A DNA stretch of 64,000 nt from Clostridia bacterium. Its GTDB lineage: Bacteria; Bacillota_A; Clostridia; UMGS1883. This document shows positions 51,301-58,520 of this stretch, one piece after another (positions within the stretch are counted from its first letter, which is position 1; every line of letters starts with the position of its first letter). The stretch covers positions 1-64,000 of the forward strand of contig JAFUJZ010000013.1 of NCBI GenBank assembly GCA_017467965.1. The letters run 5' to 3'. The notes beneath the pieces were generated by a model. The model was given only the letters and a program-made list of their open reading frames with translations. It was not told the DNA's origin and ran no database searches. A program made the position numbers and the translations under genes.

Positions 51301-51711
51301 TATGCAATCCTTGAAGGCACAGTCACCGATTTTCCGCACAGATTGGGGAATTCTGACCCTTTCAAGCATTGTACTGTTACGGCACAAATCCTTAGGCAGT
51401 TCATAAATACCGTCATTGAATACTATTGACTTTACAGGTATACCTGCTAAAGAGCCCTCACCAAACAATATGCTTTTGCCGTTGTAGGTTGAGGGGATAT
51501 TCAAAGTGTCATAATAGCGGGAAATTGAGTACCCGTCTACAACATAACAATCTCCCTCTTCATGGCAGGCAAGCAGGTTTGTTATATACACATGTGTAAC
51601 GCCGTCAATATTAACGGTTGCAGTTACCGTAACATGCTCTGATGCAAAAACTGTCGGGCAAATGCTCATCGATATCATAAATACTAATAATAAACATATA
51701 AACTTTTTCAT
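48346..51711 (-). CDS. Secreted LRR_5 protein with stalk module and two discoidin domains, 1121 aa
   Basis: Largest protein of the block. Signal peptide (about 1-23, ending FAS), many LRR_5 repeats (about 70-690; for example IPDSVTTINDMAFRGCGLES, GAFWDCDSLEKIEIPDNV), with two BspA-type breaks. A stalk-like, copper amine oxidase N-terminal-type module follows (about 705-810: AFEALNMSVDCDDTRKIAVC), then two F5/8 type C domains (about 825-960 and 985-1121: WAIFDLGEVHELDKIGISF; RTTYFDIRVSEDGENFETIV). Discoidin domains usually bind carbohydrate or host surfaces. It follows the anti-sigma-like gene by 17 bases and should share promoter P1. Confidence 0.85.
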   Translation of the reverse strand: MKKFICLLLVFMISMSICPTVFASEHVTVTATVNIDGVTHVYITNLLACHEEGDCYVVDGYSISRYYDTLNIPSTYNGKSILFGEGSLAGIPVKSIVFNDGIYELPKDLCRNSTMLERVRIPQSVRKIGDCAFKDCINLKEGGNLYAETIGTEAFSGCTNLKMNVVGARTIGARAFEGCKNVTGAVSYTDSEIGFVNGEVTVGGITYTLKGSEVWITGCDKNLAGDVIIPDKIFGYPVTGISEPGFYDCGEITRVVMPTTMKSIGKGAFRNCNSLREVELNSGIEAIGEQAFEYCRELKTIKIPDSVTTINDMAFRGCGLESISIGKGVTFIGDGAFWDCDSLEKIEIPDNVKVLGTDESLYPSGYFGGIRCESKLSPFYDCDKLSTVTIGKGVEKIFSSTFFDCPMLNTINVSEESANYTSLDGVLYSKDMKKLVSFPNGRRYSSYVIPENVFEIGEKALYNYTLKELYMPQTLVNIHTDNVVPDKTVIYKSIDEVPQDVNNVNLVEGVYNNIAWKAENGVLTLTGTGSLQTTVNGKYVGVPWKIDEITEIVIGEGIENIYGVFKNHVNLKKVTLPQSLKGIHDLSFYNCIALESVIIPKKVESIGVMAFAGCYNLKNVKVLSECEVEIHRGAFDIADGAVVYLPNTVKRIDRFAFTHIYSTGGDQFGANSKPQDITLVSTAGDLVEKWAQENSVKFRTPLSVKIADSYLVGGNVYEENGVVYVSGKAAFEALNMSVDCDDTRKIAVCTGDGKWMIFTNEDKTVATAKGGQEVTNPAKWINGLFMVPADALIELDIENIEITEIGEIQTPQGNELTQAANGVIRVTLNDITVSQVPELENGAFNMIDGLTQTRWSAEVTDKNDPCWAIFDLGEVHELDKIGISFYRELIRTTEFSVEVSLDGLEYTTAIARRNSPGKSEMVEYYSLGGVSARYVRLSGYGNSSPYDNIKNWFSPTEVEIYTKVEGPVIVPYVPEYDVDVDANGKVNLKNVNVTASIVSEPMNGPSNLYDGSFSTYCVLYVQDENDPQFIQIDLGKVCDVSRLALAFRFSTQRTTYFDIRVSEDGENFETIVPKQGSDRRVATYENFNINRNARYIRIYGYSNTYNYRWVSITEAEVYLNR

Positions 51712-51728
51712 ATATAACCCTCCTTTTA

Positions 51729-53210
51729 TTAGGGAACCATAAGATACGTACCCGTATCACCGATTTCGTCATATCTTATGCCTAAAAGATAGTTGAGGAA
51801 GTCACTGCCTATCCACAAATTGCCGTCCTCATCCGCATAAGGTGCAAGGTAGAGTGTGTACTCTGTAGCACCGTTTATAATAACTGTCAGATTATCGGAC
51901 TCTACAAGATAAGTTTTGCCGCCGTATGTGAATTCTGCAAGGTCTGCCTCTTCACGTATTATGCTGATGCACGGGTCAAGCTGACCTACTGTACAGGTAT
52001 AATAAAATTCGTCACTTCGTTTGCCCTCGCCTGCAACAACAAAGGGCTTAAGATTTTCGGCAATATCGGTATGGCTGTAGCTTGCAGGGTCATCAACAGG
52101 GTATTCAATGCCCTTTACAATAATACTTTGGAGACTTTCGGTATTAAGCACAGTTTTTGTATTTGCCGTAAACTTATACAGCTTATCGTCTCCGCCAAGG
52201 TAAGTAAAATTACCGTCAAAGCCTACAATCTGATTCATCGTTTTTATACTGCCGTCCTTGAACTTAAAGAACGTATTGAGGTTTCTGGCATCGGGAGCAT
52301 ACTGTGCCGTAGGTTCCTTTGGTGCAGTAAGCTCTATGCTCATAGGGGTAATGTATATATATCCGCCTGCAAATTCCTGCCCGAAAAGGTCAAATTCTAT
52401 TACGCCCTCCTGCTTTGCAGTTTCAAAGTAAATATACTTTTCTTCCATGTCGGGGGGGAACTCTGTGCATGTAATTCGCATTTTTTCGTAACCACTCTTA
52501 AGGTGGTCATCGCCGAAAATGTGCATTTTATAAGTTCTGGAGCTTTCTCGTCTTACGCTTTCGGATTCCTCAGTTTCAAAGCCTACTCCTACCCAGCCTC
52601 TTTCCTCGTCGTATGCCTCTACTTCAAACCAGTCGTAGCCTTGTTCATCAAGAAGTGCTCTTGCGTCACGATCGTTTGCTTGGATTGTTACTGTAAGGTG
52701 CAGATTTTTGTTGTCACCTGTTACCTCGTTAAGGATAAGAGTATAGTCTTCGCCCTCACAGCTTGCGTATATATCCTGCAAAGGCTCTTCCTCTTTTTCG
52801 GGTTCTTCCTTGTGGTATTTTTCATAAAGAGGTGCTTCGTATTTTGGAGTGATAACGTCTGTTTCCTCTTCGGTGGGAATTTCTGTTTTCTTTTTGTTGT
52901 AGTTTCGTCTGTCTTCAACTGCATACAAATCATAAGTGTCGGTGCTTTCTTCAACCAGCGGGAAAATCTTTTTCCAGAAACCGCCACCGCTGTTGAAAGC
53001 TACTGTTGTAATAGCCATAAGGAGCAGTACTCCCAACGCACAAACCATTGGCAAAAGCTTTGCTGTTTGTCTGAAAGAAATAACCTTGCCTTTATCTTCT
53101 CTGTCTATTTTTTCAGATACAGAAGCAAGTATTTTTTGGCTGTCAACTGTAAAAACTTCGTTTTTATCAATATTAAGCTCATTCAAAAGCTCTTCCATTC
53201 GCTTATTCAT
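51729..53210 (-). CDS. Membrane-bound anti-sigma-factor-like protein with extracellular sensor
   Basis: 493 residues. A cytoplasmic N-terminal part (about 1-48) may bind the sigma factor; one transmembrane helix follows (about 49-72, LPMVCALGVLLLMAITTVAF). The outside part starts with a Glu/Lys/Pro-rich linker (about 90-140), then a DUF4179-like beta domain (YTLILNEVTGDNKNLHLTVT), and ends in a region like the stalk module of the LRR proteins (TYLVESDNLTVIINGATEYT, DENLWIG-like DEDGNLWIGSDFLNYLLG). Its start overlaps the sigma stop (TGATG), the usual layout for a sigma/anti-sigma pair. A GTG one codon earlier is also possible. The anti-sigma role is inferred from position and topology. Confidence 0.72.
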   Translation of the reverse strand: MNKRMEELLNELNIDKNEVFTVDSQKILASVSEKIDREDKGKVISFRQTAKLLPMVCALGVLLLMAITTVAFNSGGGFWKKIFPLVEESTDTYDLYAVEDRRNYNKKKTEIPTEEETDVITPKYEAPLYEKYHKEEPEKEEEPLQDIYASCEGEDYTLILNEVTGDNKNLHLTVTIQANDRDARALLDEQGYDWFEVEAYDEERGWVGVGFETEESESVRRESSRTYKMHIFGDDHLKSGYEKMRITCTEFPPDMEEKYIYFETAKQEGVIEFDLFGQEFAGGYIYITPMSIELTAPKEPTAQYAPDARNLNTFFKFKDGSIKTMNQIVGFDGNFTYLGGDDKLYKFTANTKTVLNTESLQSIIVKGIEYPVDDPASYSHTDIAENLKPFVVAGEGKRSDEFYYTCTVGQLDPCISIIREEADLAEFTYGGKTYLVESDNLTVIINGATEYTLYLAPYADEDGNLWIGSDFLNYLLGIRYDEIGDTGTYLMVP

Positions 53211-53743
53211 CACATCAATTCCCTCCTTTCCGAAAGTCTTTCGCTCAGCTTTTCTTTTCCTCGCTTGAGCTTGCTTTTTATTGTTGATATGTTAAGCCCC
53301 GTTTCATCTGCAATGTCCCGAAGCCTTTCGTTGTTGTAATAGTACCTGAAAAAAATCTCGCAGTCGGGTTCGCCGAGTGCTGTTATCTCCTCGTAAAGAA
53401 TACGCGTCATCTCTTTACGCTCAAACTCACTGTGCGGATTTTGTCTTATATCGGGAGTATTTTCCTCAAGCTCTGCTTCATATTTTAAGCCTCTGAGCTT
53501 GTTTATGGCAGTATTCCTCGCCGCAGTACCTATGTAGGATTTAAGATTATTTACGCTCTCTATGTTATTCCATACAGAAATAAACACATCCTGAACTACT
53601 TCCTCCATATCTTCTCTGGAAGCATAAGATCCTATAGCGTTATATACAACAGTACTCACGTATGCACTGTATCGGTTCACAAGCGTTTCTATTGAATTTT
53701 TACTTCGCTTTTTTAGCTGCTCCAAAAGCAATCTGTCATTCAT
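53210..53743 (-). CDS. ECF-type RNA polymerase sigma factor
   Basis: 177 residues: region 2 (about 20-85: VNRYSAYVSTVVYNAIGS, DMEEVVQDVFISVWNNI, SYIGTAARNTAINKLR) that melts and reads the -10 box, and region 4 (about 115-170: DCEIFFRYYYNNERLRDIAD, TGLNISTIKSKLKRGKEKL) that reads the -35 box. ATG at 53743 is preceded by GGAG at nine bases; a GTG at 53752 overlaps that site. The gene has the ECF-type promoter P1 directly upstream, so it most likely activates its own transcription and that of the surface-protein genes behind it. Confidence 0.93.
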   Translation of the reverse strand: MNDRLLLEQLKKRSKNSIETLVNRYSAYVSTVVYNAIGSYASREDMEEVVQDVFISVWNNIESVNNLKSYIGTAARNTAINKLRGLKYEAELEENTPDIRQNPHSEFERKEMTRILYEEITALGEPDCEIFFRYYYNNERLRDIADETGLNISTIKSKLKRGKEKLSERLSERRELM

Positions 53744-53783
53744 TGTTGTCACTCCAAATAAATTTTGTAGCTTTCTGTATATA

Positions 53784-53810
53784 TAGACACAAAAAAATCA
53801 AAAAAGTTGC
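53784..53810 (-). promoter_or_regulatory. ECF-type promoter P1 (before the sigma factor gene)
   Basis: On the minus strand GCAAC (53806-53810), a 17-base T-rich spacer and GTCTA (53784-53788) followed by TATAT, about 40 bases before the sigma gene. It matches P2 (45835-45861) in both boxes, in spacing and in flanking letters. Confidence 0.75.
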
Positions 53811-53832
53811 ATATTTTTCAAAAAAAATGTCC

Positions 53833-53861
53833 TTTACTTCTACTATTTAACATTATATAAT
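53833..53861 (+). promoter_or_regulatory. Sigma-A-like promoter of the GH51 gene
   Basis: TTTACT (53833-53838), 17 bases, TATAAT (53856-53861), on the plus strand. It diverges from the ECF promoter and bears no ECF boxes, so the GH51 gene is not an obvious member of the ECF regulon. Confidence 0.55.
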
Positions 53862-53892
53862 ATTTACATAAAAATCACAAGGGAGGAAAATC

Positions 53893-55386
53893 ATGTTTAA
53901 AGCACAACTTAACACAAACACTTTAAAAAACAAGGTTGACAAAAATATATATGGTCATTTTTCTGAACATTTGGGCAGATGTATTTACGGCGGTCTTTAC
54001 GTTGGTAATGATAGTGATATCCCCAACGTTGAAGGTATGCGTAAAGACGTTCTCGAAGCTTTAAAGGGCATCAAAATCCCCGTTTTACGTTGGCCCGGCG
54101 GTTGCTTTGCCGATGAATATCACTGGAAAGACGGTATCGGTCCCAAAGAGGAAAGACCCACAATGATAAACACCCACTGGGGTGGTGTAACAGAAGACAA
54201 CAGCTTCGGTACACATGAGTTTTTACGTCTTTGCGAGCTCCTCGGCTGTGAGCCCTACATAAACGGTAACTTAGGCTCAGGCACAGTTCAGGAAATGAGC
54301 CAGTGGGTTGAATATCTTAATTCTGACAATATCTCCCCCATGACCGATATGCGTAAAGCTAACGGCAGAGAAAATAGCTGGGGCGTTAAGTATTTTGCAG
54401 TAGGTAACGAAAACTGGGGTTGCGGTGGTAATATGTATCCCGACTACTATGCAAACGAATACCGCCGTTATGCTGTATACTGCCGTAACTACGGCGAAAA
54501 CAAGCTCTTCAAGGTTGCCTGTGGTCCCAACAATGACGACTACCGCTGGACAGAAACCCTTATGCGTATGGCAGGACGCGACATGGATGCTTTGAGCCTT
54601 CATAACTACGTATGGCGTTGGAGTGACCACGCAACAGGCTTTGATGCTACAGGTTATTTTGACGTTGTGCGTGATGCTCTTGACATGGAAAACCTTGTTA
54701 CAAAGCACTCTACAATTATGGACAAGTACGACCCCGGCAAGCGTGTTGCCCTCTTTGTTGACGAATGGGGCACTTGGTACAAGGTTGAAGAGGGTACAAA
54801 TCCCGGATTTTTGTATCAGCAGAATACTATGCGTGACGCTGTGGTTGCCGCTTCCCTCTTAAACATTTTCAACAATCATTCCGACCGTGTTCGTATGACA
54901 AACATTGCCCAGACGGTTAACGTTCTCCAGTCTGTTATTTTGACAGAGGGCGACAAAATTGTTAAAACCCCCACATACCACATCTACGATTTGTACACAC
55001 CTCACCACGATGCAACATTAATCGGCTGTGATGTAATAGAAAACGAAAAATACACTGTTGAAAAGCTCCCCGAAAAGAATGACCGTCGCATGCCCGATGT
55101 GCTCGATAGTGTGAACATTTCTGCAACAAAGGCTTCTGACGGCTCAGTTACTGCAACGGTCTGCAACATTGCTCATGACAAACAGGTTGAATGTGAGCTT
55201 GATTTAATCGGCAACAGCTACAGCGTAGCTACTGCACGTATATTGACAAGCGGTAAGTTTGACGACATGAACACCTTTGACAATCCAGATAACGTTGTCA
55301 TTAAAAATATTAACGTTGAGCTTAAAGACGGTAAGGTTAAGTTTACTCTTCCTGCATTTAGTACAATTGCAGTTACTGTAAAGTAA
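53893..55386 (+). CDS. abfA: Alpha-L-arabinofuranosidase (GH51)
   Basis: Releases terminal arabinofuranose from arabinan or arabinoxylan oligosaccharides in the cytoplasm (no signal peptide). 497 residues, normal length: the (beta/alpha)8 barrel with [18 protein letters not shown], the acid/base Glu in [32 protein letters not shown], and the nucleophile Glu in [12 protein letters not shown], then a C-terminal beta-sandwich. AGGGAGG precedes the ATG. A small cysteine-rich protein gene starts inside its stop codon. Confidence 0.95.
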   Translation: MFKAQLNTNTLKNKVDKNIYGHFSEHLGRCIYGGLYVGNDSDIPNVEGMRKDVLEALKGIKIPVLRWPGGCFADEYHWKDGIGPKEERPTMINTHWGGVTEDNSFGTHEFLRLCELLGCEPYINGNLGSGTVQEMSQWVEYLNSDNISPMTDMRKANGRENSWGVKYFAVGNENWGCGGNMYPDYYANEYRRYAVYCRNYGENKLFKVACGPNNDDYRWTETLMRMAGRDMDALSLHNYVWRWSDHATGFDATGYFDVVRDALDMENLVTKHSTIMDKYDPGKRVALFVDEWGTWYKVEEGTNPGFLYQQNTMRDAVVAASLLNIFNNHSDRVRMTNIAQTVNVLQSVILTEGDKIVKTPTYHIYDLYTPHHDATLIGCDVIENEKYTVEKLPEKNDRRMPDVLDSVNISATKASDGSVTATVCNIAHDKQVECELDLIGNSYSVATARILTSGKFDDMNTFDNPDNVVIKNINVELKDGKVKFTLPAFSTIAVTVK

Positions 55387-55631
55387 TGAAGGTAGTTTGT
55401 AAGGCTTGTCAATATACAAGCGCGATCCATAAAGAAACTATCGAAAAAGAGCTCTTACGCCTTAAAGCATCACAAATGCCCATGGCTGATGACTCTCTTT
55501 ACGAAACAAGGCTTAAGGTGTGCTCTGACTGTAATCATCTTGATATATCGGGCACATGTATGATGTGCGGCTGCTATGTAATGCTCCGCTCGGCTTTAAA
55601 AGATAATAAATGCCCCAAAAAATACTGGTAA
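55386..55631 (+). CDS. Small Cys-rich protein (DUF6171-like)
   Basis: 81 residues with cysteine pairs CKAC near the start and VCSDCNHLDISGTCMMCGCYV in the second half, ending NKCPKKYW. These could bind zinc. It resembles the short DUF6171 proteins found in gut Clostridia, often as a tail gene of other operons. It overlaps the GH51 stop codon by one base (TAATG), so it is translated with it; the functional link is unclear. Confidence 0.7.
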   Translation: MKVVCKACQYTSAIHKETIEKELLRLKASQMPMADDSLYETRLKVCSDCNHLDISGTCMMCGCYVMLRSALKDNKCPKKYW

Positions 55632-55632
55632 C

Positions 55633-55666
55633 AAAAATGACTTGCGTTTTTTCGCAAGTCATTTTT
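55633..55666 (+). terminator. Bidirectional terminator
   Basis: AAAAATGACTTGCG and CGCAAGTCATTTTT form a 14-base stem around TTTTTT between two convergent genes. Confidence 0.88.
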
Positions 55667-55945
55667 TTATCTTACATGATTACAATGGGGACATTTGGGA
55701 TAGTCAAAATCATGTTCCTTTCCGCAATTGGGGCAGGTTACCTGAGGCAAATGTTCACCACATTCATCAGAAAAGAACTCAAGCTTTCCGCACTCGGGGC
55801 ATCTGTAAACCGATACCGTAAGCGCTCCCGCCAAAAGATTTGGCCAATCTCCGAATATAAAGCTTTGTTTCCCCAGCTGAATATCCTCGGTCATTATGTA
55901 GTCCATTTTCTTGTCACAACGTAAACAATTGATTGATTTCATCAT
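55667..55945 (-). CDS. Zinc-ribbon protein, unknown function
   Basis: 92 residues with three CxxC-type knuckles: CLRCDKKM, YRCPECGKLEFF, and CPNCGKEHDFDYPKCPHCNH at the end. The middle (LGKQSFIFGDWPNLLAGALT) matches small clostridial proteins with a zinc ribbon and a membrane-like short hydrophobic stretch. No function can be assigned. It follows bioY and may be transcribed with it. Confidence 0.7.
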   Translation of the reverse strand: MMKSINCLRCDKKMDYIMTEDIQLGKQSFIFGDWPNLLAGALTVSVYRCPECGKLEFFSDECGEHLPQVTCPNCGKEHDFDYPKCPHCNHVR

Positions 55946-55958
55946 TTTACTCCTTTAA

Positions 55959-56465
55959 TTACACTCTTTTCTTTATAGCTTGAGCCACAATATATGCCAT
56001 ATAAAGCTTTATCACATCAAATACGACAAAGGGCAAAACACAAACTGTCAGCGCAGTAACTATCCCAGCCTTTGTCACAAGCATATACCAACATGCACCA
56101 CACACATAGCAAATCGCAAGTGCCACTGCGCACAAAAATACAATCCTGCTTTTCTTTTTCGTTTTTGCCGCTTTTCCCAATATTGCCGCCACAAAAACAT
56201 ATGACAGTATAAATCCTCCCGTAGGGCTCACAGCAGCGCTTACTCCACCTTGAAATCCTGAAAACACAGGCAAGCCTGAAAGTCCTACAGCAATATATAT
56301 AGCTGTGGAAATCACAGCGTTTTTACTACCCGAAAAAAACGCCGTTAATGCAATGGAAAACAAAGCCAATGTAACAGGCACTGTGCCTACAGGTATGCAC
56401 AAAGGTGCACTTATTGCAATAATCGCCGCAAACAGTGCGCATATAATAAGTCCTTTAGTCTTCAT
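55959..56465 (-). CDS. bioY: Biotin transporter BioY
   Basis: 168 residues, S component of the biotin ECF transporter with about six transmembrane helices. Family motifs: IPVGTVPVTLALFSIALTAF, YIAVGLSGLPVFSGFQGG and SPTGGFILSYVFVAAILG. The ATG at 56465 follows AGGGTG; the longer frame from 56579 overlaps the upstream gene and is rejected. It overlaps the radical SAM gene by 11 bases and is co-transcribed with it. No biotin synthesis genes are nearby, consistent with a biotin scavenger. Confidence 0.92.
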   Translation of the reverse strand: MKTKGLIICALFAAIIAISAPLCIPVGTVPVTLALFSIALTAFFSGSKNAVISTAIYIAVGLSGLPVFSGFQGGVSAAVSPTGGFILSYVFVAAILGKAAKTKKKSRIVFLCAVALAICYVCGACWYMLVTKAGIVTALTVCVLPFVVFDVIKLYMAYIVAQAIKKRV

Positions 56466-57366
56466 ACAAATCACCCTGATATGCACCAAGTACTGCAAAA
56501 TGCTTGTCAATACCGCCCAGAACCGATATTTTGTCCATGCTCCACAAAGGTGCGACAAGGCTTTCCTTTTTGCCGTCACCGGTTACACGTTCAATAACAC
56601 ACTCTTCTTTAAAACATCTTATCTGGTTTACGGTGATGTCAATATATTCATCTTTTTCTAACGGTACAATCAATCCTGTGTTGTATTCATATTCACACCT
56701 TGTACCCGTAAGAATATGCAAAAGATGTATTTTTATCCCGTCAGGCTCCATTTTAGAGAGAGTGCGTGCAGTAGCGAGCATATCATCTTTTGTTTCACCT
56801 ATAAGACCGTTAATGATATGCACAACAGTGCGTATGCCTCGTTTTTTTAATTCGTAAAAGCTTTTTTCAAAAACCTCAAAATTATAACCTCGGTTAATCC
56901 TTTCAGCGGTTTTGTCGTGCACGCTTTGAAGTCCCAGCTCAACTGTCAGATAAGTCCTTTTATTAAGCTCTTCAAGATAATTAAGCACATCATCAGGCAG
57001 GCAGTCGGCACGGGTTGCAATACTAAGCCCCACAACTGAAGGATGTCCAAGAGCCTCCTCGTATTTTTCTCTGAGCACATCTATTGGTGCAAAGGTGTTG
57101 GTATTTGCTTGAAAATACGCAATCAGCTTTTTGTCGCCCCATTTATTTTTGATGCGTTCTCTTTCCTTTTCAAGCTGCTCGGTTATACTACCGCATGGCG
57201 TAAATTCGCCACTGCCCATTTTGCAGTATGTGCACCCTCCGCTATTTTTGTTTGGGCACGAAAATCCCGCATCCAACGAAGCCTTAAAAACTCTGTCATT
57301 AAACAGAGTTTTTAAATGATAATTAAGTGTATGATAATGTTTGTTGTCTGTTGAATATTTAAACAT
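56455..57366 (-). CDS. YhcC-type radical SAM protein (TIGR01212 family)
   Basis: 303 residues. The radical SAM cluster motif is CPNKNSGGCTYC (family pattern CxxxxxxxCxxC), followed by GEFTPCGSITEQLEKE, the QANTNTFAP motif, VVGLSIATRADCLPDDVLNYL and LTVELGLQSVHDKTAERINRGY. The substrate of this conserved family is unknown. It starts two bases after the mltG stop and overlaps bioY, so mltG, this gene, bioY and the zinc-ribbon gene probably form one transcript. Confidence 0.9.
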   Translation of the reverse strand: MFKYSTDNKHYHTLNYHLKTLFNDRVFKASLDAGFSCPNKNSGGCTYCKMGSGEFTPCGSITEQLEKERERIKNKWGDKKLIAYFQANTNTFAPIDVLREKYEEALGHPSVVGLSIATRADCLPDDVLNYLEELNKRTYLTVELGLQSVHDKTAERINRGYNFEVFEKSFYELKKRGIRTVVHIINGLIGETKDDMLATARTLSKMEPDGIKIHLLHILTGTRCEYEYNTGLIVPLEKDEYIDITVNQIRCFKEECVIERVTGDGKKESLVAPLWSMDKISVLGGIDKHFAVLGAYQGDLYED

Positions 57367-57368
57367 AA

Positions 57369-58406
57369 TTACTTTGTAGCAAGATGCTCCTTATATGTTT
57401 TTGTAAATATATGACTACCATCTTTTTTGTCATTATCTGTATGATAGAAAAGATAATCGTGGTTTTCGGGATTATACGCCGCATCAAGAGCCTTGAAGCT
57501 TACGTTACAAATCGGTCCCGGTGGCAATCCCGGTACTTTTCGTGTATTATACGGCGAATCAACGTCAACGTCCTTCCCTGTAATAACGTTAACATCATAC
57601 ATACCTTCTGTCACAATATACTGAGCACAGGCATCAATACCAAGTGTGGGGGTTTCTGCATTTTTATCAGGATCAAGTCTGTTATGGATAACGCCCGATA
57701 TTTTTTTCAGTTCACTGTCAAGAAGACATTCTCTCTCAATCATAGATGCAATGATAACCATTTCATGAAGGTTTTTACTACCGTTTTGACTAAGAGCCGT
57801 CATTTCTTTTTCAAATTGTAAAAGCATTTTATCTATAATCTCATGCGCCGTTGCATCTTTATAGAACTCATATGTTTCAGGGTACAAATACCCTTGAAGT
57901 CGATATATCATGTCCGGATTTTTGGGTATTGCTCTCACAAAATCATAGTCATATTCGTCATCAAGAGCATTCAAAAACTCCTCTTTTGTACAAAAGCCCA
58001 GATTTTCGGCACGAGTAGCAATCTGTTCAACGCTGAATCCCTCCGGCACGCTAAACATAATTGTTTCTTCATAGGAAAAATTTTTTGCAAGTGCATCAAT
58101 AATATCATCTATACACATGCCTTCATGGAGTACAAATGTGCCGTAGTTCATTTTTGAACCGTTTTCTGACTGTTTTGCTTTAAGCTTGAATACAAGTGTG
58201 CTTTCAATAAGCCCTTTTTCTTTTAATATTTCGGCTATATCTTCACTGGAGGCCCCCTCGGGTATCTGGACTATAACCTCTTTTCCGTCCTCCGATGTGG
58301 TGTCGATATATTCAATCACCAACGGTGCGGCGTACAAAGCTGCCACTATAATAAGTATTACAAATATAATAAACACCAAAAAACCTTTTTTCCTTTTTTT
58401 ACGCAC
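57369..58406 (-). CDS. mltG: Endolytic transglycosylase MltG
   Basis: Membrane-bound enzyme that cuts nascent glycan strands and sets their length. 345 residues: basic N-terminus, one transmembrane helix (about 9-30), a LysM-like subdomain (about 40-105: VQIPEGASSEDIAEILKEKG), and the YceG catalytic domain with LQGYLYPETYEF, MVIIASMIERECLL (catalytic Glu) and the closing GLPPGPICNVSFKALDAAYNP. No ATG fits: GTG at 58406 with GGGAG eight bases ahead is preferred to GTG 58415 and TTG 58427. Confidence 0.93.
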   Translation of the reverse strand: MRKKRKKGFLVFIIFVILIIVAALYAAPLVIEYIDTTSEDGKEVIVQIPEGASSEDIAEILKEKGLIESTLVFKLKAKQSENGSKMNYGTFVLHEGMCIDDIIDALAKNFSYEETIMFSVPEGFSVEQIATRAENLGFCTKEEFLNALDDEYDYDFVRAIPKNPDMIYRLQGYLYPETYEFYKDATAHEIIDKMLLQFEKEMTALSQNGSKNLHEMVIIASMIERECLLDSELKKISGVIHNRLDPDKNAETPTLGIDACAQYIVTEGMYDVNVITGKDVDVDSPYNTRKVPGLPPGPICNVSFKALDAAYNPENHDYLFYHTDNDKKDGSHIFTKTYKEHLATK

Positions 58407-58520
58407 AAAATCCACTCCCTTCGACAATTTATTGTATCATATCATTATTAAAAAAACAATCATATTTCACATATCCATGAATAAACTGTACAAAACAAAA
58501 CCTACGGGAGGAATTTTTTC

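Noticed and set aside
40786..51711. The regular repeats within the LRR genes as a DNA repeat array or CRISPR
   Set aside because: The periodicity is at protein level (about 23 residues); no conserved spacer-repeat DNA pattern is present.
52071..53339. Open frame of 422 codons on the plus strand opposite the anti-sigma and sigma genes
   Set aside because: Antisense shadow with Phe/Cys-rich low-plausibility protein; it spans two recognised genes.
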